A program made the translations under genes and the position numbers. DNA of 64,000 bases from Shewanella eurypsychrophilus (GTDB lineage Bacteria > Pseudomonadota > Gammaproteobacteria > Enterobacterales > Shewanellaceae), in the NCBI RefSeq assembly GCF_007004545.3, contig NZ_CP045503.2, positions 2,388,501-2,452,500 on the forward strand, in the 5' to 3' direction. Positions 18,049-29,554 of this stretch are shown here, piece after piece (positions within the stretch are counted from its first letter, which is position 1; each line of letters starts with the position of its first letter). The notes beneath the pieces were generated by a model. That model was not told the DNA's origin. It saw only the letters and a list, made by a program, of their open reading frames with translations, and ran no database searches.

Positions 18049-20718
18049 CTAACTGGGTGCATTAGTATCTTCAGACAGATGCATTACACATTTTACCTCG
18101 GTATATTGCCCGGCTTCAGAGGTAACAGTTAACTCACCGTTAAACTCCATTCTCAGCCATAAAGCGAGTTCAGCTAATGAACCCTCATTGTTACTTTGGA
18201 TATTTTGATTCAGTTCATCTAGTTGTAGCGGACTGAGGCCCACGCCATTATCTTTAATAACAATCTGTAGTGATTGCTCATATTTAACTACTGTTATTTC
18301 TAACTTATTCGCACTCTGTTTGTCATTAGCCATGGCCGCTTGACCAAAAGCATGCTCGATAGTATTAAGCAATAACTTGTAGAGGAGTATCAAAAGTGTC
18401 CAAGGTGAGATTTGAAGTGTCATCTGATCTGGACAGTTGAGCTGACACTGTATCTGATGTTCATCTAACTGGGGCTCTACAACTGCTAATAGGTGCTCTA
18501 TAAATTGTTTGATATGCACAGATCTAATCTGTTCGCTTTGTGGAACGACTAGATACAATAAGTGGCGTAGTTTATCTGTTTGCTGGGTGATAAGTTGTGT
18601 TAACTCTTGCTCAAGTTTTGCTTGATTCAGTGCGCCTTTACTGCGTAGTTTAGTGAAGATGAGCTCATGTTCTACGAGTTGTTGCCTTAACAGCTCGGCG
18701 ATTAATTGAGGCATTAGTCTTTGGTTATGAATACCAATATCTTGCAGTCGACGTGACTGCTCTTTGTGCTTGTCGATACTGATGCTCGATTGTTCTACTT
18801 TATCTAATGTCATCTGCAGGTGTTGTATCTGCATCTCTCTATGGATCAGTTGATTACTGAGCTCTTCCCCGCGTAGAGTCAATTTTTCATTAATATCTTT
18901 GATACTGCTGACATCAAAAGCCATCGCGCCTAAAGCGATAATTTGGCCTTCCTGATCTTGAATGGGATACTTAGTGATAAGGTAAGTGATCTCTCCTTGA
19001 TTAGTTGGGATCGGTTGCTCAAAACTCTGGGGGGATTCATTATTGATAACGATCCTATCATGGCTAGCGATAATCTCGGCAATGTGTGAAGGGAATAAAT
19101 CTCTGTCTTTAGCGCCTATGATTTTATCTCTTTCTATACCCAGAACTTCACAAAACTTATCATTAACTAAACTGTAGAAACCCTCAGTGTTTTTGATACA
19201 GATAAGATTTTGTGATGCATTTAATAAATCATTGAGTTGATCTTTATGGGCTTTTAACTGTTCTTGAGCATGCTTTTGCATTTCGAGCTGTTGCTCAAGG
19301 GCCAAGTTACTGGCATCTAGGCTGGCGTAAGCTATTTCAAGCTGTTGATTTCTAGAGGTAAATGCTTTGGCTAATTGACCTATTTCATCTTGTCGTTGAT
19401 TGGCCGATAGCTCAAGCTTTGCGATATTTCCTTGCTGGAGTGATTGCACCATACTTGAGATAGGCTTAATGAAAAGTCGATGTTGAAATATGAAGAGAAT
19501 AACGAGTGCAATCAATTGACTTAAGAGCAGGAAGATACCTATCTTAGCTGCAATGGCATGTTCTTGGTTACCGACCTCACCGAGTGGAGTCACTAAGATT
19601 ATTTTCCAGTATGTTCTGGGCATGTGAAACACAGACACTAAAACAGGCTGTTTAAGTAGGGGATCATTGTTTAATACAAAGCTGGAGGTGCGTTCTGAGT
19701 TAGGTGACATACCTTGGGCATTCGCGTTGATTAATGCTGACAGCCTAGCGCGTTTAGATGGGTCTACCGTTTGTAATAGTGCTTCTAATTGTGTTTTGTC
19801 ATAATTTTTGCCTTGATCTGTTTTGGCAATAAACAGCGCATCAATTTTCTCAATCTCTTTTTGCAGTGAGATGTAGGCTGGCTGCTCTTGGGTAAAATGG
19901 CTAAAAGGATGACTTAAATAAGGTGATGGCTTACCTGTGTCCAGTTCGTCAAATTCAGCAGGGTGAGCTAAAAGATTATTATTGCCATCAAGTGCAAATA
20001 AATAGCCTTGATGTAGCGCTAATTTCTCAAAAAATGCTTTAAGTGAGGAGAGGGCTAAATCAATCGTAGACACGCCAATAAACTCATGCTTTAACCACAT
20101 AGGGACAGAGGCCGTTATCAAGGTTTCATCGGTATATGGGTCAATATATGCGTCAGACCAATAAGTGGTACCTTTAGGGTAAAAACGGGTAGGTTTATAC
20201 CAGAGTTCAGAGTGGTAACCTGAACCATTGGTATTGTTATAGCCATTGATGAGTTCAAATTTATTGTGTTTATCTCGAGCCCAGAAGTAACTGTTTCTAT
20301 GCTTTGTCGCGTCAAAGGCGCCGGGTTCAGGCCATATACCGCCACCCTCTATCAGAAATTGTTGTCCATCAGTATTGAGAAGAGCCGGCACTATTTTTTT
20401 TAGCTGATCAGACGATCCTGCATATGTTGAACCCATCGATCCCAAGGACGCAGCTAACGCTTCTATTTTTGATGTCGTTTGTTGAAGCTGAGCAACAATC
20501 GTTAAGCCTAAGTTTTGGCTTAAAGAAAGTTGAGTTTCCTGATGGTGTTTTTTTTCAATGGATAAAATCAGCCAGATACTTGATGTAATGATCAGCCCAG
20601 CAATACAAAACTGTACGATAGAAAATTTAAATGGCAGGCTGCTTAACCAGTGGGTGTGAAAAGAGGGTAGGCCATCGGATCCATTTTTTACCATTTGGGC
20701 ACACTTCCTTTTGCTCAC
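18049..20718 (-). CDS. Membrane sensor with Cache, HAMP, PAS and kinase-type ATPase domains
   Basis: An 889-residue sensor. TM1 is near residues 32-54, followed by a periplasmic Cache-type sensing domain (about 60-385), TM2 (about 391-413) and a HAMP domain. A PAS domain follows (about 490-610). A long helical region and a GHKL ATPase domain come last, with N-box-like LLLNTIEHAF and G1 box IKDNGVGL. I cannot find a standard H-box (H-E/D-hydrophobic-R-x-P) in the helical region, so autophosphorylation is doubtful. No response regulator is adjacent. It lies downstream of a chemotaxis receptor on the same strand with a 172-base gap. Confidence 0.85.
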   Translation of the reverse strand: MSKRKCAQMVKNGSDGLPSFHTHWLSSLPFKFSIVQFCIAGLIITSSIWLILSIEKKHHQETQLSLSQNLGLTIVAQLQQTTSKIEALAASLGSMGSTYAGSSDQLKKIVPALLNTDGQQFLIEGGGIWPEPGAFDATKHRNSYFWARDKHNKFELINGYNNTNGSGYHSELWYKPTRFYPKGTTYWSDAYIDPYTDETLITASVPMWLKHEFIGVSTIDLALSSLKAFFEKLALHQGYLFALDGNNNLLAHPAEFDELDTGKPSPYLSHPFSHFTQEQPAYISLQKEIEKIDALFIAKTDQGKNYDKTQLEALLQTVDPSKRARLSALINANAQGMSPNSERTSSFVLNNDPLLKQPVLVSVFHMPRTYWKIILVTPLGEVGNQEHAIAAKIGIFLLLSQLIALVILFIFQHRLFIKPISSMVQSLQQGNIAKLELSANQRQDEIGQLAKAFTSRNQQLEIAYASLDASNLALEQQLEMQKHAQEQLKAHKDQLNDLLNASQNLICIKNTEGFYSLVNDKFCEVLGIERDKIIGAKDRDLFPSHIAEIIASHDRIVINNESPQSFEQPIPTNQGEITYLITKYPIQDQEGQIIALGAMAFDVSSIKDINEKLTLRGEELSNQLIHREMQIQHLQMTLDKVEQSSISIDKHKEQSRRLQDIGIHNQRLMPQLIAELLRQQLVEHELIFTKLRSKGALNQAKLEQELTQLITQQTDKLRHLLYLVVPQSEQIRSVHIKQFIEHLLAVVEPQLDEHQIQCQLNCPDQMTLQISPWTLLILLYKLLLNTIEHAFGQAAMANDKQSANKLEITVVKYEQSLQIVIKDNGVGLSPLQLDELNQNIQSNNEGSLAELALWLRMEFNGELTVTSEAGQYTEVKCVMHLSEDTNAPS

Positions 20719-20890
20719 ATACCAATAGGTATCAGGTCAGAGATAACCTCTACCATAGATGAAAATGACAAAGGTTTAAACTCAGTCGATGTTGAGGCTT
20801 AACTTATGGTGGATAATTTTGTAGAACAAAGCCCACTTTTTACGATGGGCTGGTTGGCGGAACCGTTAGAGTGAAACGGGATTATCCCCT

Positions 20891-22393
20891 CTAAATTTTA
20901 AGACCGATAAGCAGTTGATCTAGCTGTTCTGCTGTCGCATGGAGCTCGTCACAACCTGACACTGACTCATTGGCAGATTGCTCAACATTATGAGATTGAT
21001 TACGGATCTCCATCAGGTTAGTCGCTATCTCATTAGCCACAGCAGATTGTTCATCTGCAGAGGTTGCAATCAGCACACTCATGTCATAAACACGTCCACT
21101 GTGTTCGGCGATGGCTTTAAGATCTTCACCCGTATCGAGTACATGTTTCTTACCTTCATCAGCCTTTGCTACGGTGCGCTTCATCACTTGAGTGAGATCT
21201 TGTGCACCGGTTTGCAGTGCTTCAATCATCGTCTTTATTTCTACCGTTGCTTCCTGAGTTCGACCCGCTAGCGTTCTTACTTCGTCAGCAACGACCGCAA
21301 AACCTCGACCTTGCTCACCAGCTCTTGCAGCTTCAATCGCAGCATTAAGTGCTAAAAGGTTTGTTTGCTGAGAAATCGCATTAATGGTGGTAACAACTTC
21401 GTCAATCTTTGCCGCATTTTCATTTAACGTATCGACAGCCGTTGACGCATTACCAATTTCATTAGATAGCATCTCGATAGCGTTTACTGTGGTGGCGATA
21501 TCTTTAGAGCCTGCATCGACCTGTGTGTTGGCCTCTTGGGTTTCATTGGATGATTGTTCTGCATTGCGAGCCACTTCTTTTACTGCAGCCGTCATCTCTT
21601 CCATCGCAGTGGCCAATGAGTCTAAGTGCTGTCTTTGGTTTGAAGCCAAAGATTGGCCCTCTTGTGCATTTTGACGGAAAGATTGTACCACCTGCCTGAT
21701 TTGATGGCTGGCGTGACTGAGTTGAGTCACTAAATTATGTTGACGTTCAACCAAAGTATCTATGCTAATGGCCAGAATACTAAACTCATCTTTCACTTCA
21801 AAAAAGTTAAGTCGTCCTGTGAGATCTCCATCAGCAGCTTGTTTCAGCGCCACGACATTTGTATATAGGGCACCACCAACAAAGGAAGAGATGTAATAGT
21901 TAAAGATAAGGATGATTAATATTAAAATAATTAAGCAAGTGATCACATACATCTGCGAACCCGCCATGACGCTGCTTAAATCATCCATCACAATCAAGGT
22001 AGCCAGACCGCTCGGGTTTAAGGCACTCACGGCTTGAGTCTGATACCTATCGTTAACAATGCCACCACCTTGGTTAGCTGCGTTCAATTGTTCTCGAGAC
22101 ATGTTCTGTTGGCTTTTTACACTGTCTAATTGAGTCAGCTGGCGTAAGTAGTTACTTTGTTGCTCTTGAGGAATAAACTTTTGGCTCAGTGTCACGATTT
22201 GGCTCATGGCCTTTGTTTGCTGTAAAGCCGCATCTTGATGGCTCTGTGTTAACTGCGAAGTAAATAGGCTGTATAGGATAAAAGTTAATCCCATTAAACT
22301 GAGGATTGGGATTATTGCGAGAATGGAAAATTTTGTTTTTAGTGTCATTTTTATAAGGAATTGGTCTACCCAACGAAATTTTACTTCTTTCAT
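20891..22393 (-). CDS. Methyl-accepting chemotaxis protein
   Basis: A 500-residue chemoreceptor. TM1 is near residues 22-43 and TM2 near 150-170, so the periplasmic part is short (about 105 residues). HAMP occupies about 173-220. The cytoplasmic hairpin carries the family signature [21 protein letters not shown] with [18 protein letters not shown]. No CheR-tethering pentapeptide is at the C-terminus, which ends LLIGLKI. A FliA-type promoter is seen upstream. The ligand is unknown. Confidence 0.95.
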   Translation of the reverse strand: MKEVKFRWVDQFLIKMTLKTKFSILAIIPILSLMGLTFILYSLFTSQLTQSHQDAALQQTKAMSQIVTLSQKFIPQEQQSNYLRQLTQLDSVKSQQNMSREQLNAANQGGGIVNDRYQTQAVSALNPSGLATLIVMDDLSSVMAGSQMYVITCLIILILIILIFNYYISSFVGGALYTNVVALKQAADGDLTGRLNFFEVKDEFSILAISIDTLVERQHNLVTQLSHASHQIRQVVQSFRQNAQEGQSLASNQRQHLDSLATAMEEMTAAVKEVARNAEQSSNETQEANTQVDAGSKDIATTVNAIEMLSNEIGNASTAVDTLNENAAKIDEVVTTINAISQQTNLLALNAAIEAARAGEQGRGFAVVADEVRTLAGRTQEATVEIKTMIEALQTGAQDLTQVMKRTVAKADEGKKHVLDTGEDLKAIAEHSGRVYDMSVLIATSADEQSAVANEIATNLMEIRNQSHNVEQSANESVSGCDELHATAEQLDQLLIGLKI

Positions 22394-22428
22394 AGCACTT
22401 CTCTGTTGCTGAATGTCATCACAGGTTT

Positions 22429-22455
22429 ATATCGGGTATTTCTCCAAATTCTTAA
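22429..22455 (-). promoter_or_regulatory. FliA (sigma-28) type promoter of the chemoreceptor
   Basis: On the minus strand TTAAGAAT and CCCGATAT are separated by exactly 11 bases. The flagellar sigma consensus is TAAAGTTT-N11-GCCGATAA, so 5 and 6 of 8 positions agree. It lies 36 bases upstream of the receptor ATG, as expected for flagellar regulon members. Confidence 0.5.
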
Positions 22456-23767
<1,312 letters not shown>

Positions 23768-23781
23768 CGGAGCAGTAAAAC

Positions 23782-26169
23782 ATGAAATTTAGTGAATCTT
23801 GGCTCCGTGAATGGGTTAATCCAAGCATAAGTCGTGACGAATTGTCACATCAAATTACCATGGCGGGTCTAGAAGTCGATGGTATCGAAGCTGTTGCCGG
23901 TGAGTTCTCTGGCGTTATCGTCGGTGAAGTTGTTGAGTGTGGCCAGCACCCAGATGCAGATAAACTGCGAGTCACCAAAATTAATGTCGGACAAGACGAG
24001 CTTATCGACATTGTTTGTGGTGCCCCAAATTGTCGTTTAGGCCTTAAAGTGGCTGTTGCTATGGTGGGTGCAGTACTGCCTGGTAACTTTAAAATTAAAA
24101 AAGCTAAGCTACGTGGCGAGCCATCATTTGGCATGCTTTGTTCATACGGTGAGCTAGGCATTGATATCGAAAGTGATGGTATCCTTGAGTTATCTGTTGA
24201 TGCGCCTGTGGGAACCGATTTACGCGAGCTCTTACAGCTAGATGACGCCATCATCGATGTCGATTTAACGGCAAACCGTGCCGATTGCCTCGGTATGTCA
24301 GGTCTGGCGCGTGAAGTTGGTGTACTAAACCGTCAAGCGGTTATAGAGCCAACATGGGAAGCGGTTGTTCCTGCTATCGATGATCAAGTACAAGTCAATC
24401 TTCAGACGCCAGAGTCATGTGGACGTTACCTTAGCCGTGTAGTTAAAAATGTTGATATGCAGGCTCCATCCCCTTTATGGATGCAAGAGAAGCTACGTCG
24501 TAGCGGTATTCGCTCTATTGACCCTATCGTTGATATTACTAACTATGTATTAATCGAGTTTGGTCAGCCAATGCACGCGTTCGATCTTGCTAAACTTGAT
24601 GGTGATATTCAAGTTCGCTTGGCAAGCGGTGAAGAGAAGTTAACCTTGCTTGATGGCAATGAAATCACCGTACCAAGTGACATGCTAGTGATTGCTGATC
24701 AACACAAGCCCCTAGCACTTGCTGGTGTTTTTGGTGGCGAACACTCAGGGGTTAGCAGTGACACTCAAGACATCATGCTTGAATGTGCCTTCTTTGCTCC
24801 ACTTGCTATTTTAGGTAAGGCTCGTCGCCTTGGTTTACATACTGATTCTTCACATCGCTTTGAGCGTGGTGTCGACCCAGAGCTGCAACATAAGGCGATG
24901 GATCGTGCCACGCGTTTAGTACTCGATATCTGCGGTGGTGAAGCTGGACCAGTTGTCGAAGCTAAATCAGATGAGCACCTGCCAAAGCCTGTGTCGATCA
25001 CTTTACGTCGTAGTAAATTAGATCGCATCTTAGGTCACCATATTTCTGATGCTGAAGTGACAGAAATTCTTGAGCGCCTCGGTTTTGCTGTTGAGTTTAT
25101 TGCTGATCAATGGAATGTCGTCACGGCAACGTATCGCTTCGATATGGCTATCGAAGAAGATTTGATTGAAGAAGTCGCTCGTATTTACGGTTACAACAAC
25201 ATTCCTAATACCGCTCCTGTAGCCGCGTTAAGTATGCCTGACCATAATGAGTCAGATATCAGCTTAAAGCGCGTAAGAAGCATGCTGGTGGCTCGTGGAT
25301 TCCAGGAAGCAGTGACTTATAGTTTTGTTGATCCTAAATTACAGGATAAGATCCATCCTGGCTGTGAAGCGATGGTTTTACCTAATCCTATCTCGGTTGA
25401 GATGTCTGCAATGCGTCTATCGCTATTTACAGGCTTACTTGGCGTTGTAGGTTATAACCAGAGTCGTCAGCAAAACCGTGTTCGTCTGTTCGAAACCGGC
25501 TTACGATTTGTGCCTGACAGCTCAGCGGATTCAAATGTTCGCCAACAACCTATGCTTGCTGCCGTCATTTCGGGTAACCAAAATGATGAACATTGGTCAA
25601 TGGAATCTAAAACTGCTGACTTTTTTGACCTTAAAGGTGATTTAGAAGCCATTATCGGCTTGACAGTTTCTGATGAAGAATTTACTTTTAGATCAGCGAC
25701 TCATCCAGCACTTCATCCAGGGCAATGTGCTGAAATCCTGAGAAATGATCAGGTGATCGGTATCATAGGAGCGGTGCATCCAAGCTTAGAGAAGCCATTT
25801 GGATTAAATGGTAAAACAATTGTTTTCGAGCTTGAATTGGATGCTTTACTGCATGCCAATTTGCCGCAAGCTCAGGCTGTATCTAAGTTCCCGGCAAACC
25901 GTCGTGACATAGCTATGGTGGTTGATGACAATGTTTCTGCTGGTGATGTTGTAAAAATGATAAGAAAAGTTGGCCAAAATCAGTTGGTTGGCATAAACTT
26001 ATTCGATGTATACCAAGGTAAAGGCGTTGAGCCAGGCAAAAAAAGCCTAGCAATCGCACTTACATTACAAGATAACACTCGTACACTTGAAGAAAAAGAG
26101 ATTGCTGAGATGGTTGATTCAGTTGTTTCTGCACTCAAGTCAGAGTTCAACGCATTGTTGAGGGATTAA
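23782..26169 (+). CDS. pheT: Phenylalanyl-tRNA synthetase beta subunit
   Basis: The 795-residue beta subunit, full length. In order: an N-terminal tRNA-binding OB domain (about residues 40-150), the B3/B4 editing region that hydrolyses mischarged Tyr-tRNA (about 200-400), the B5 domain, the catalytic-like core and the C-terminal FDX-ACB anticodon-binding domain (last 95 residues, [12 protein letters not shown]). It forms an operon with pheS and ihfA, with ihfA starting 4 bases after its stop. Confidence 0.97.
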   Translation: MKFSESWLREWVNPSISRDELSHQITMAGLEVDGIEAVAGEFSGVIVGEVVECGQHPDADKLRVTKINVGQDELIDIVCGAPNCRLGLKVAVAMVGAVLPGNFKIKKAKLRGEPSFGMLCSYGELGIDIESDGILELSVDAPVGTDLRELLQLDDAIIDVDLTANRADCLGMSGLAREVGVLNRQAVIEPTWEAVVPAIDDQVQVNLQTPESCGRYLSRVVKNVDMQAPSPLWMQEKLRRSGIRSIDPIVDITNYVLIEFGQPMHAFDLAKLDGDIQVRLASGEEKLTLLDGNEITVPSDMLVIADQHKPLALAGVFGGEHSGVSSDTQDIMLECAFFAPLAILGKARRLGLHTDSSHRFERGVDPELQHKAMDRATRLVLDICGGEAGPVVEAKSDEHLPKPVSITLRRSKLDRILGHHISDAEVTEILERLGFAVEFIADQWNVVTATYRFDMAIEEDLIEEVARIYGYNNIPNTAPVAALSMPDHNESDISLKRVRSMLVARGFQEAVTYSFVDPKLQDKIHPGCEAMVLPNPISVEMSAMRLSLFTGLLGVVGYNQSRQQNRVRLFETGLRFVPDSSADSNVRQQPMLAAVISGNQNDEHWSMESKTADFFDLKGDLEAIIGLTVSDEEFTFRSATHPALHPGQCAEILRNDQVIGIIGAVHPSLEKPFGLNGKTIVFELELDALLHANLPQAQAVSKFPANRRDIAMVVDDNVSAGDVVKMIRKVGQNQLVGINLFDVYQGKGVEPGKKSLAIALTLQDNTRTLEEKEIAEMVDSVVSALKSEFNALLRD

Positions 26170-26173
26170 AAGT

Positions 26174-26470
26174 ATGGCACTTACCAAAGCCGAAATGGCA
26201 GAGCATCTTTTTGAAACGCTTGGAATTAATAAGCGGGTAGCTAAGGAGATGGTAGAGACATTTTTCGAAGAAATTCGTCTAGCTCTCGAAAGTGGTGAGC
26301 AGGTCAAGTTATCTGGCTTCGGCAACTTTGACCTTAGAGATAAGAATCAAAGACCGGGAAGAAACCCAAAGACAGGTGAAGATATCCCTATCTCAGCTCG
26401 TCGTGTCGTTACCTTCCGTCCAGGACAGAAGCTAAAGAGCCGAGTCGAAGAAGCTAACGCGAAGAAGTAA
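26174..26470 (+). CDS. ihfA: Integration host factor alpha subunit
   Basis: A 98-residue DNA-bending HU/IHF-fold protein that forms IHF with Ihf[22 protein letters not shown] is a typical alpha-subunit N-terminus. The arm with [18 protein letters not shown] contains the intercalating proline. The pheS-pheT-ihfA order is conserved in gammaproteobacteria. It starts 4 bases past pheT and ends at a strong terminator. Confidence 0.97.
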   Translation: MALTKAEMAEHLFETLGINKRVAKEMVETFFEEIRLALESGEQVKLSGFGNFDLRDKNQRPGRNPKTGEDIPISARRVVTFRPGQKLKSRVEEANAKK

Positions 26471-26489
26471 TTCGTTTAAGCGTATGTTA

Positions 26490-26513
26490 AGGCCACTCAA
26501 TGAGTGGCTTTTT
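26490..26513 (+). terminator. Terminator of the pheST-ihfA operon
   Basis: GCCACTCA and TGAGTGGC form a near-loopless stem followed by TTTTTCTG. It is located 20 bases after the ihfA stop. Confidence 0.85.
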
Positions 26514-26653
26514 CTGTTTCTTTTTTATAGTAAATATTTTCAAATGAGAGTGAATAACTTTGATACAGTAAACATTATCTTTGTTTATTCAATCTTTTAC
26601 AGAGCATTTTACTGATATCACTTCGTAAGTTAATTTCAACTGAGGCCAGTTTT

Positions 26654-27589
26654 TTGTCGAGAAAGCCAAAGTATTTCGATCGCCGCTTTAAACTCGAATT
26701 ATTGCATCCTAAATATTGGCTAACTTGGGTTGGCATTGCTGTTTTAGTTACTTTTGGCCTTATGCCTGCCTGGTTACGTGATCCTATAGCAAGGCAATTG
26801 GCGAAAGTTGTCACTAAGATAGCTAAGAAGCCGCTCAATGTTGCCAGAATCAATTTGAAGGCATGCTTTCCTGACAAGTCTCCAGCAGAGGTTGAGTGCC
26901 TGATTAATGAGAATATTGAAAATTTCGTGATGATCTTACTCGCGCAGTCTGAATTGATGGTGCGTTCAAAGGCTCATCTACGACGCAGAGTGAACCTCTC
27001 TGGTTTCGAGCATGTAGAGCAAGCAAGAGCAGCAGGTCAACCAGTCATCTTCATCATGCCTCATGTTTGGGGTATTGAGTATGCGGGCTTAAGACTAAAT
27101 ATCGATCTACCTATGGTCAGTATGGCTAAAGCCCATAGGAATGGTTTGTTTAACTGGTTTAGTAACCGCTTGCGTAGTTCAGCAGGTGGTAATATTTATA
27201 TGCGTGAAGCAGGAATTAGAGCGCTACTGTCTGAGCTTAAAAATGATAAAAGCTTCTTCTATCTCCCCGATGAAGATCTAGGTCCAGAAAAAAGCGTATT
27301 CGCCCCTTTCTTAGGTACAGTAAAAGCCACGCTACCTGTCGTTGGACGTTTGGCTCAAGCGGGTAATGCGCAAGTTTTACCCGTTAAGATTGGTTATGAT
27401 CAAAAAGCTAGGCGTTATGAATTAACTGTGATGCCCGCCATAGCACCTGAGGAGATGAAAGGCAAAGAAAACGAAGCTCTCGCGCTGAATAAAGCCGTTG
27501 AGCAGGTTATCTTGGCTTACCCTGAGCAGTATATGTGGTTCCTTAAGGTATTGAAGACACGGCCCGAGGGTGAAGCGCCATTCTATTGA
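26654..27589 (+). CDS. Lipid A biosynthesis acyltransferase (LpxL/LpxM family)
   Basis: A 311-residue inner-membrane enzyme that transfers a secondary acyl chain to lipid A. A hydrophobic anchor lies at about residues 22-40. The family's H-x4-E catalytic pair is H137 and E142 in MPHVWGIEYAG. YLPDEDLG near residues 214-221 fits the LpxM-type motif. The best start is the TTG at 26654; no in-frame ATG lies close upstream. Whether it is LpxL or LpxM cannot be fixed without comparison, with LpxM somewhat favoured. Confidence 0.88.
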   Translation: MSRKPKYFDRRFKLELLHPKYWLTWVGIAVLVTFGLMPAWLRDPIARQLAKVVTKIAKKPLNVARINLKACFPDKSPAEVECLINENIENFVMILLAQSELMVRSKAHLRRRVNLSGFEHVEQARAAGQPVIFIMPHVWGIEYAGLRLNIDLPMVSMAKAHRNGLFNWFSNRLRSSAGGNIYMREAGIRALLSELKNDKSFFYLPDEDLGPEKSVFAPFLGTVKATLPVVGRLAQAGNAQVLPVKIGYDQKARRYELTVMPAIAPEEMKGKENEALALNKAVEQVILAYPEQYMWFLKVLKTRPEGEAPFY

Positions 27590-27644
27590 TTTAATCGCCG
27601 GTGCAGTCGATGTAGTGGCTGCTTTCATTGTATTAGTGAAAGCG

Positions 27645-27684
27645 AAAAGGTGAGGTTTAAGCATAGCTTAAACTCACCTTTTTT
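27645..27684. terminator. Bidirectional terminator after the acyltransferase
   Basis: A long inverted repeat pairs AAAGGTGAGGTTTAAGC with GCTTAAACTCACCTTT (one bulged G) and has A and T runs at the ends. It can end both the acyltransferase transcript and the converging minus-strand gene at 27706. Confidence 0.85.
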
Positions 27685-27705
27685 ATTACTGGCCAAGGGC
27701 TGGTA

Positions 27706-28080
27706 TTATTGTTTTTTCATCTGCATAAAGCTTAGCACCGACAACAGGGTAAAGAATGCCGGGTCGCTCCAGCCAAAACCAACGAAGATACCTGTCACTC
27801 CTGCATACACAGTAATAATCACCCCCAAGCCATTCGAGATGGTTAAGGCCAGAAACAGATTTTTAGCCAGCGAACCGACTTCAATCTCACGCAGTAATAG
27901 GCTTATAGCGGCTATCCCACCAAGAAATATAGATGTGTGCTGAGATAAAAAATATGCATAGCGATCGTTAATCTCTACGCCATACATAGGCCACATAAGC
28001 GTTGGCAGGAAAAATAGTGCCAAGGCGAATATCGTATATACACTGCCGTGGGCGGTTAAAAAAGTCTTGTTGTTCATCAT
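27706..28080 (-). CDS. Small four-helix membrane protein, hypothetical
   Basis: A 124-residue membrane protein with four hydrophobic segments, consistent with a small integral inner-membrane protein. No family is recognised. The chosen ATG at 28080 (ATGATG pair) follows AAGGA. Its start lies 8 bases after the ydhR-like stop, so the two form an operon. The pair is divergent from a LysR regulator, which suggests shared regulation. Confidence 0.75.
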   Translation of the reverse strand: MMNNKTFLTAHGSVYTIFALALFFLPTLMWPMYGVEINDRYAYFLSQHTSIFLGGIAAISLLLREIEVGSLAKNLFLALTISNGLGVIITVYAGVTGIFVGFGWSDPAFFTLLSVLSFMQMKKQ

Positions 28081-28087
28081 GCGTTCC

Positions 28088-28399
28088 TTACTTCTGCGCA
28101 AGTGGCGCGTGGTTCAGCTTAGATAACGTCTGGTTTATATCGAGAATTAGCCCTCTGACATCCGTTATTCCCATCTCATTTAAGCGAGCCGTATGCATCT
28201 CCAGGTAAGCCTGTGCACTCGTCTCATCTTCAAACAGATATACACCGCCACCGAGTTGCTTCGACTCACTTTCGGTCCAGATTTTCCAAATCATGCCGGG
28301 TTCATTGTTGATTGACTTGGCTAAGTCGGTAAGCATGGTCGCCATCTCATCTCCAAACGGACCATTAAAACCAAAATCGACCTGTAGTAACTTTTGCAT
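28088..28399 (-). CDS. YdhR-type monooxygenase-fold protein
   Basis: A 103-residue protein matching the YdhR family (dimeric alpha-beta barrel related to small monooxygenases). MQKLLQVDFGFNGPFGDEM is the family N-terminus, followed by GMIWKIWTESES and GGGVYLFEDETSAQAYLEMH. Substrate and activity are unproven in the family. The ATG at 28399 follows GGAGAAGAGAG. It is the first gene of the two-gene operon divergent from the LysR gene, a typical LysR-target arrangement. Confidence 0.88.
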   Translation of the reverse strand: MQKLLQVDFGFNGPFGDEMATMLTDLAKSINNEPGMIWKIWTESESKQLGGGVYLFEDETSAQAYLEMHTARLNEMGITDVRGLILDINQTLSKLNHAPLAQK

Positions 28400-28480
28400 C
28401 TCTCTTCTCCAATATAAACTCAGCAAGATTGCTTAACGTAAGAGCGGGTATTCAGAAATATTGTTCTGCATCTCTCTGGC

Positions 28481-28500
28481 ATAGGTGTAATAATACCTAT
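28481..28500. promoter_or_regulatory. Dyad-symmetric operator candidate for the LysR regulator
   Basis: ATAGGT and ACCTAT are separated by 8 bases in the gap between divergent ydhR and lysR genes. The interrupted dyad agrees with the T-N11-A style of LysR sites. Confidence 0.5.
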
Positions 28501-28556
28501 ATAAATTGAACATAAAAGTTCATAAAACTGCGGTTATGTGTGGAGAAATTAGACCG

Positions 28557-29483
28557 ATGAGATTGAAAACCACCCTGGATCAGTGGCTAACCCTGTCTGA
28601 AATTGATCGCGCTGGCAGCATCCAAGCAGCGTCGGTCCGATTAAACAAGAGCCATACCACGCTCATCTATGCGGTTAAAAAGCTCGAAGAGCAGTTGGGA
28701 GTATCTTTGGTGCAGATTAAAGGCCGTAGAGCCGTGCTGAGTGATGACGGTAAAGTGTTGCTTCGTCGGGCAGACTCCATGTTGGAGCAGGCGAGGGAAC
28801 TCGAAGAGATAAGTACGCAACTCGCCAGAGGAATAGAGTCTGAGATAACCATTGCCGTCGATCACCTTTGTGATCGCAGCTGGTTATATCAACCTATGGC
28901 GGACTTCTTGAGAGAAAATAGTTGCACCTCCATTCAAGTGATCGAAACCTCACTGTCTAAAACATCGCAGATGGTGACTGATGAACAAGCCGATATCTCT
29001 ATCGTCACGCTTCCTGTGACTAACTACCCCAGTGAGGCCTTTGGAATTATAACTATGTTGCCCGTGGTTGCTAAAACTCATCCACTGGCCGGCAAGAATC
29101 CCCTCTGTTCGGCGGATTTTACTACCATAAGCCAGATTGTCATCAGAGACTTAGGCGGCAGTGGAAAACAGAATGCTAAGCAAGATGTCGGTTGGCTTAA
29201 GTCCCGTCAGCGTATTACAGTGGATAATTTCGATCATGCTTGGCAAGCCGTTGAGCTGGGCGTTGGCTTTTGTCGCCTGCCGGAGCATCTTTTAAACAGT
29301 CGAAGTATGGATAATATTGTCATTTTGAAAGTAGAGAATGCCGAATCTTATCAGGTGCCTCTGCACTTAACCCTACCGAAAGGGGCTAAAACCGGCCCCG
29401 CGGCAAAATGTTTGTATCAGCTATTGCTTGAGAGTAAAAAGTTCAGGTCGATTGATACCGATATTCAATGTAAACAATCGTGA
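28557..29483 (+). CDS. LysR-family transcriptional regulator
   Basis: A 308-residue regulator. The winged helix-turn-helix is at about residues 5-65 (SIQAASVRLNKSHTTLIYAVKKLEEQLGVSLVQ). The C-terminal effector domain has the periplasmic-binding fold. The frame opens at 28506, but the ATG at 28557 gives a standard-length protein. RBS support is modest for both (GGAG about 13 bases upstream). It is divergent from the YdhR/membrane-protein operon, which is its probable target. The effector is unknown. Confidence 0.88.
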   Translation: MRLKTTLDQWLTLSEIDRAGSIQAASVRLNKSHTTLIYAVKKLEEQLGVSLVQIKGRRAVLSDDGKVLLRRADSMLEQARELEEISTQLARGIESEITIAVDHLCDRSWLYQPMADFLRENSCTSIQVIETSLSKTSQMVTDEQADISIVTLPVTNYPSEAFGIITMLPVVAKTHPLAGKNPLCSADFTTISQIVIRDLGGSGKQNAKQDVGWLKSRQRITVDNFDHAWQAVELGVGFCRLPEHLLNSRSMDNIVILKVENAESYQVPLHLTLPKGAKTGPAAKCLYQLLLESKKFRSIDTDIQCKQS

Positions 29484-29554
29484 TAATTTGCTTATATAAC
29501 AGCTAAAACCAATGAGATTTTTTCGCTTGAATATAGGGCCTGTGTACATTTTCA

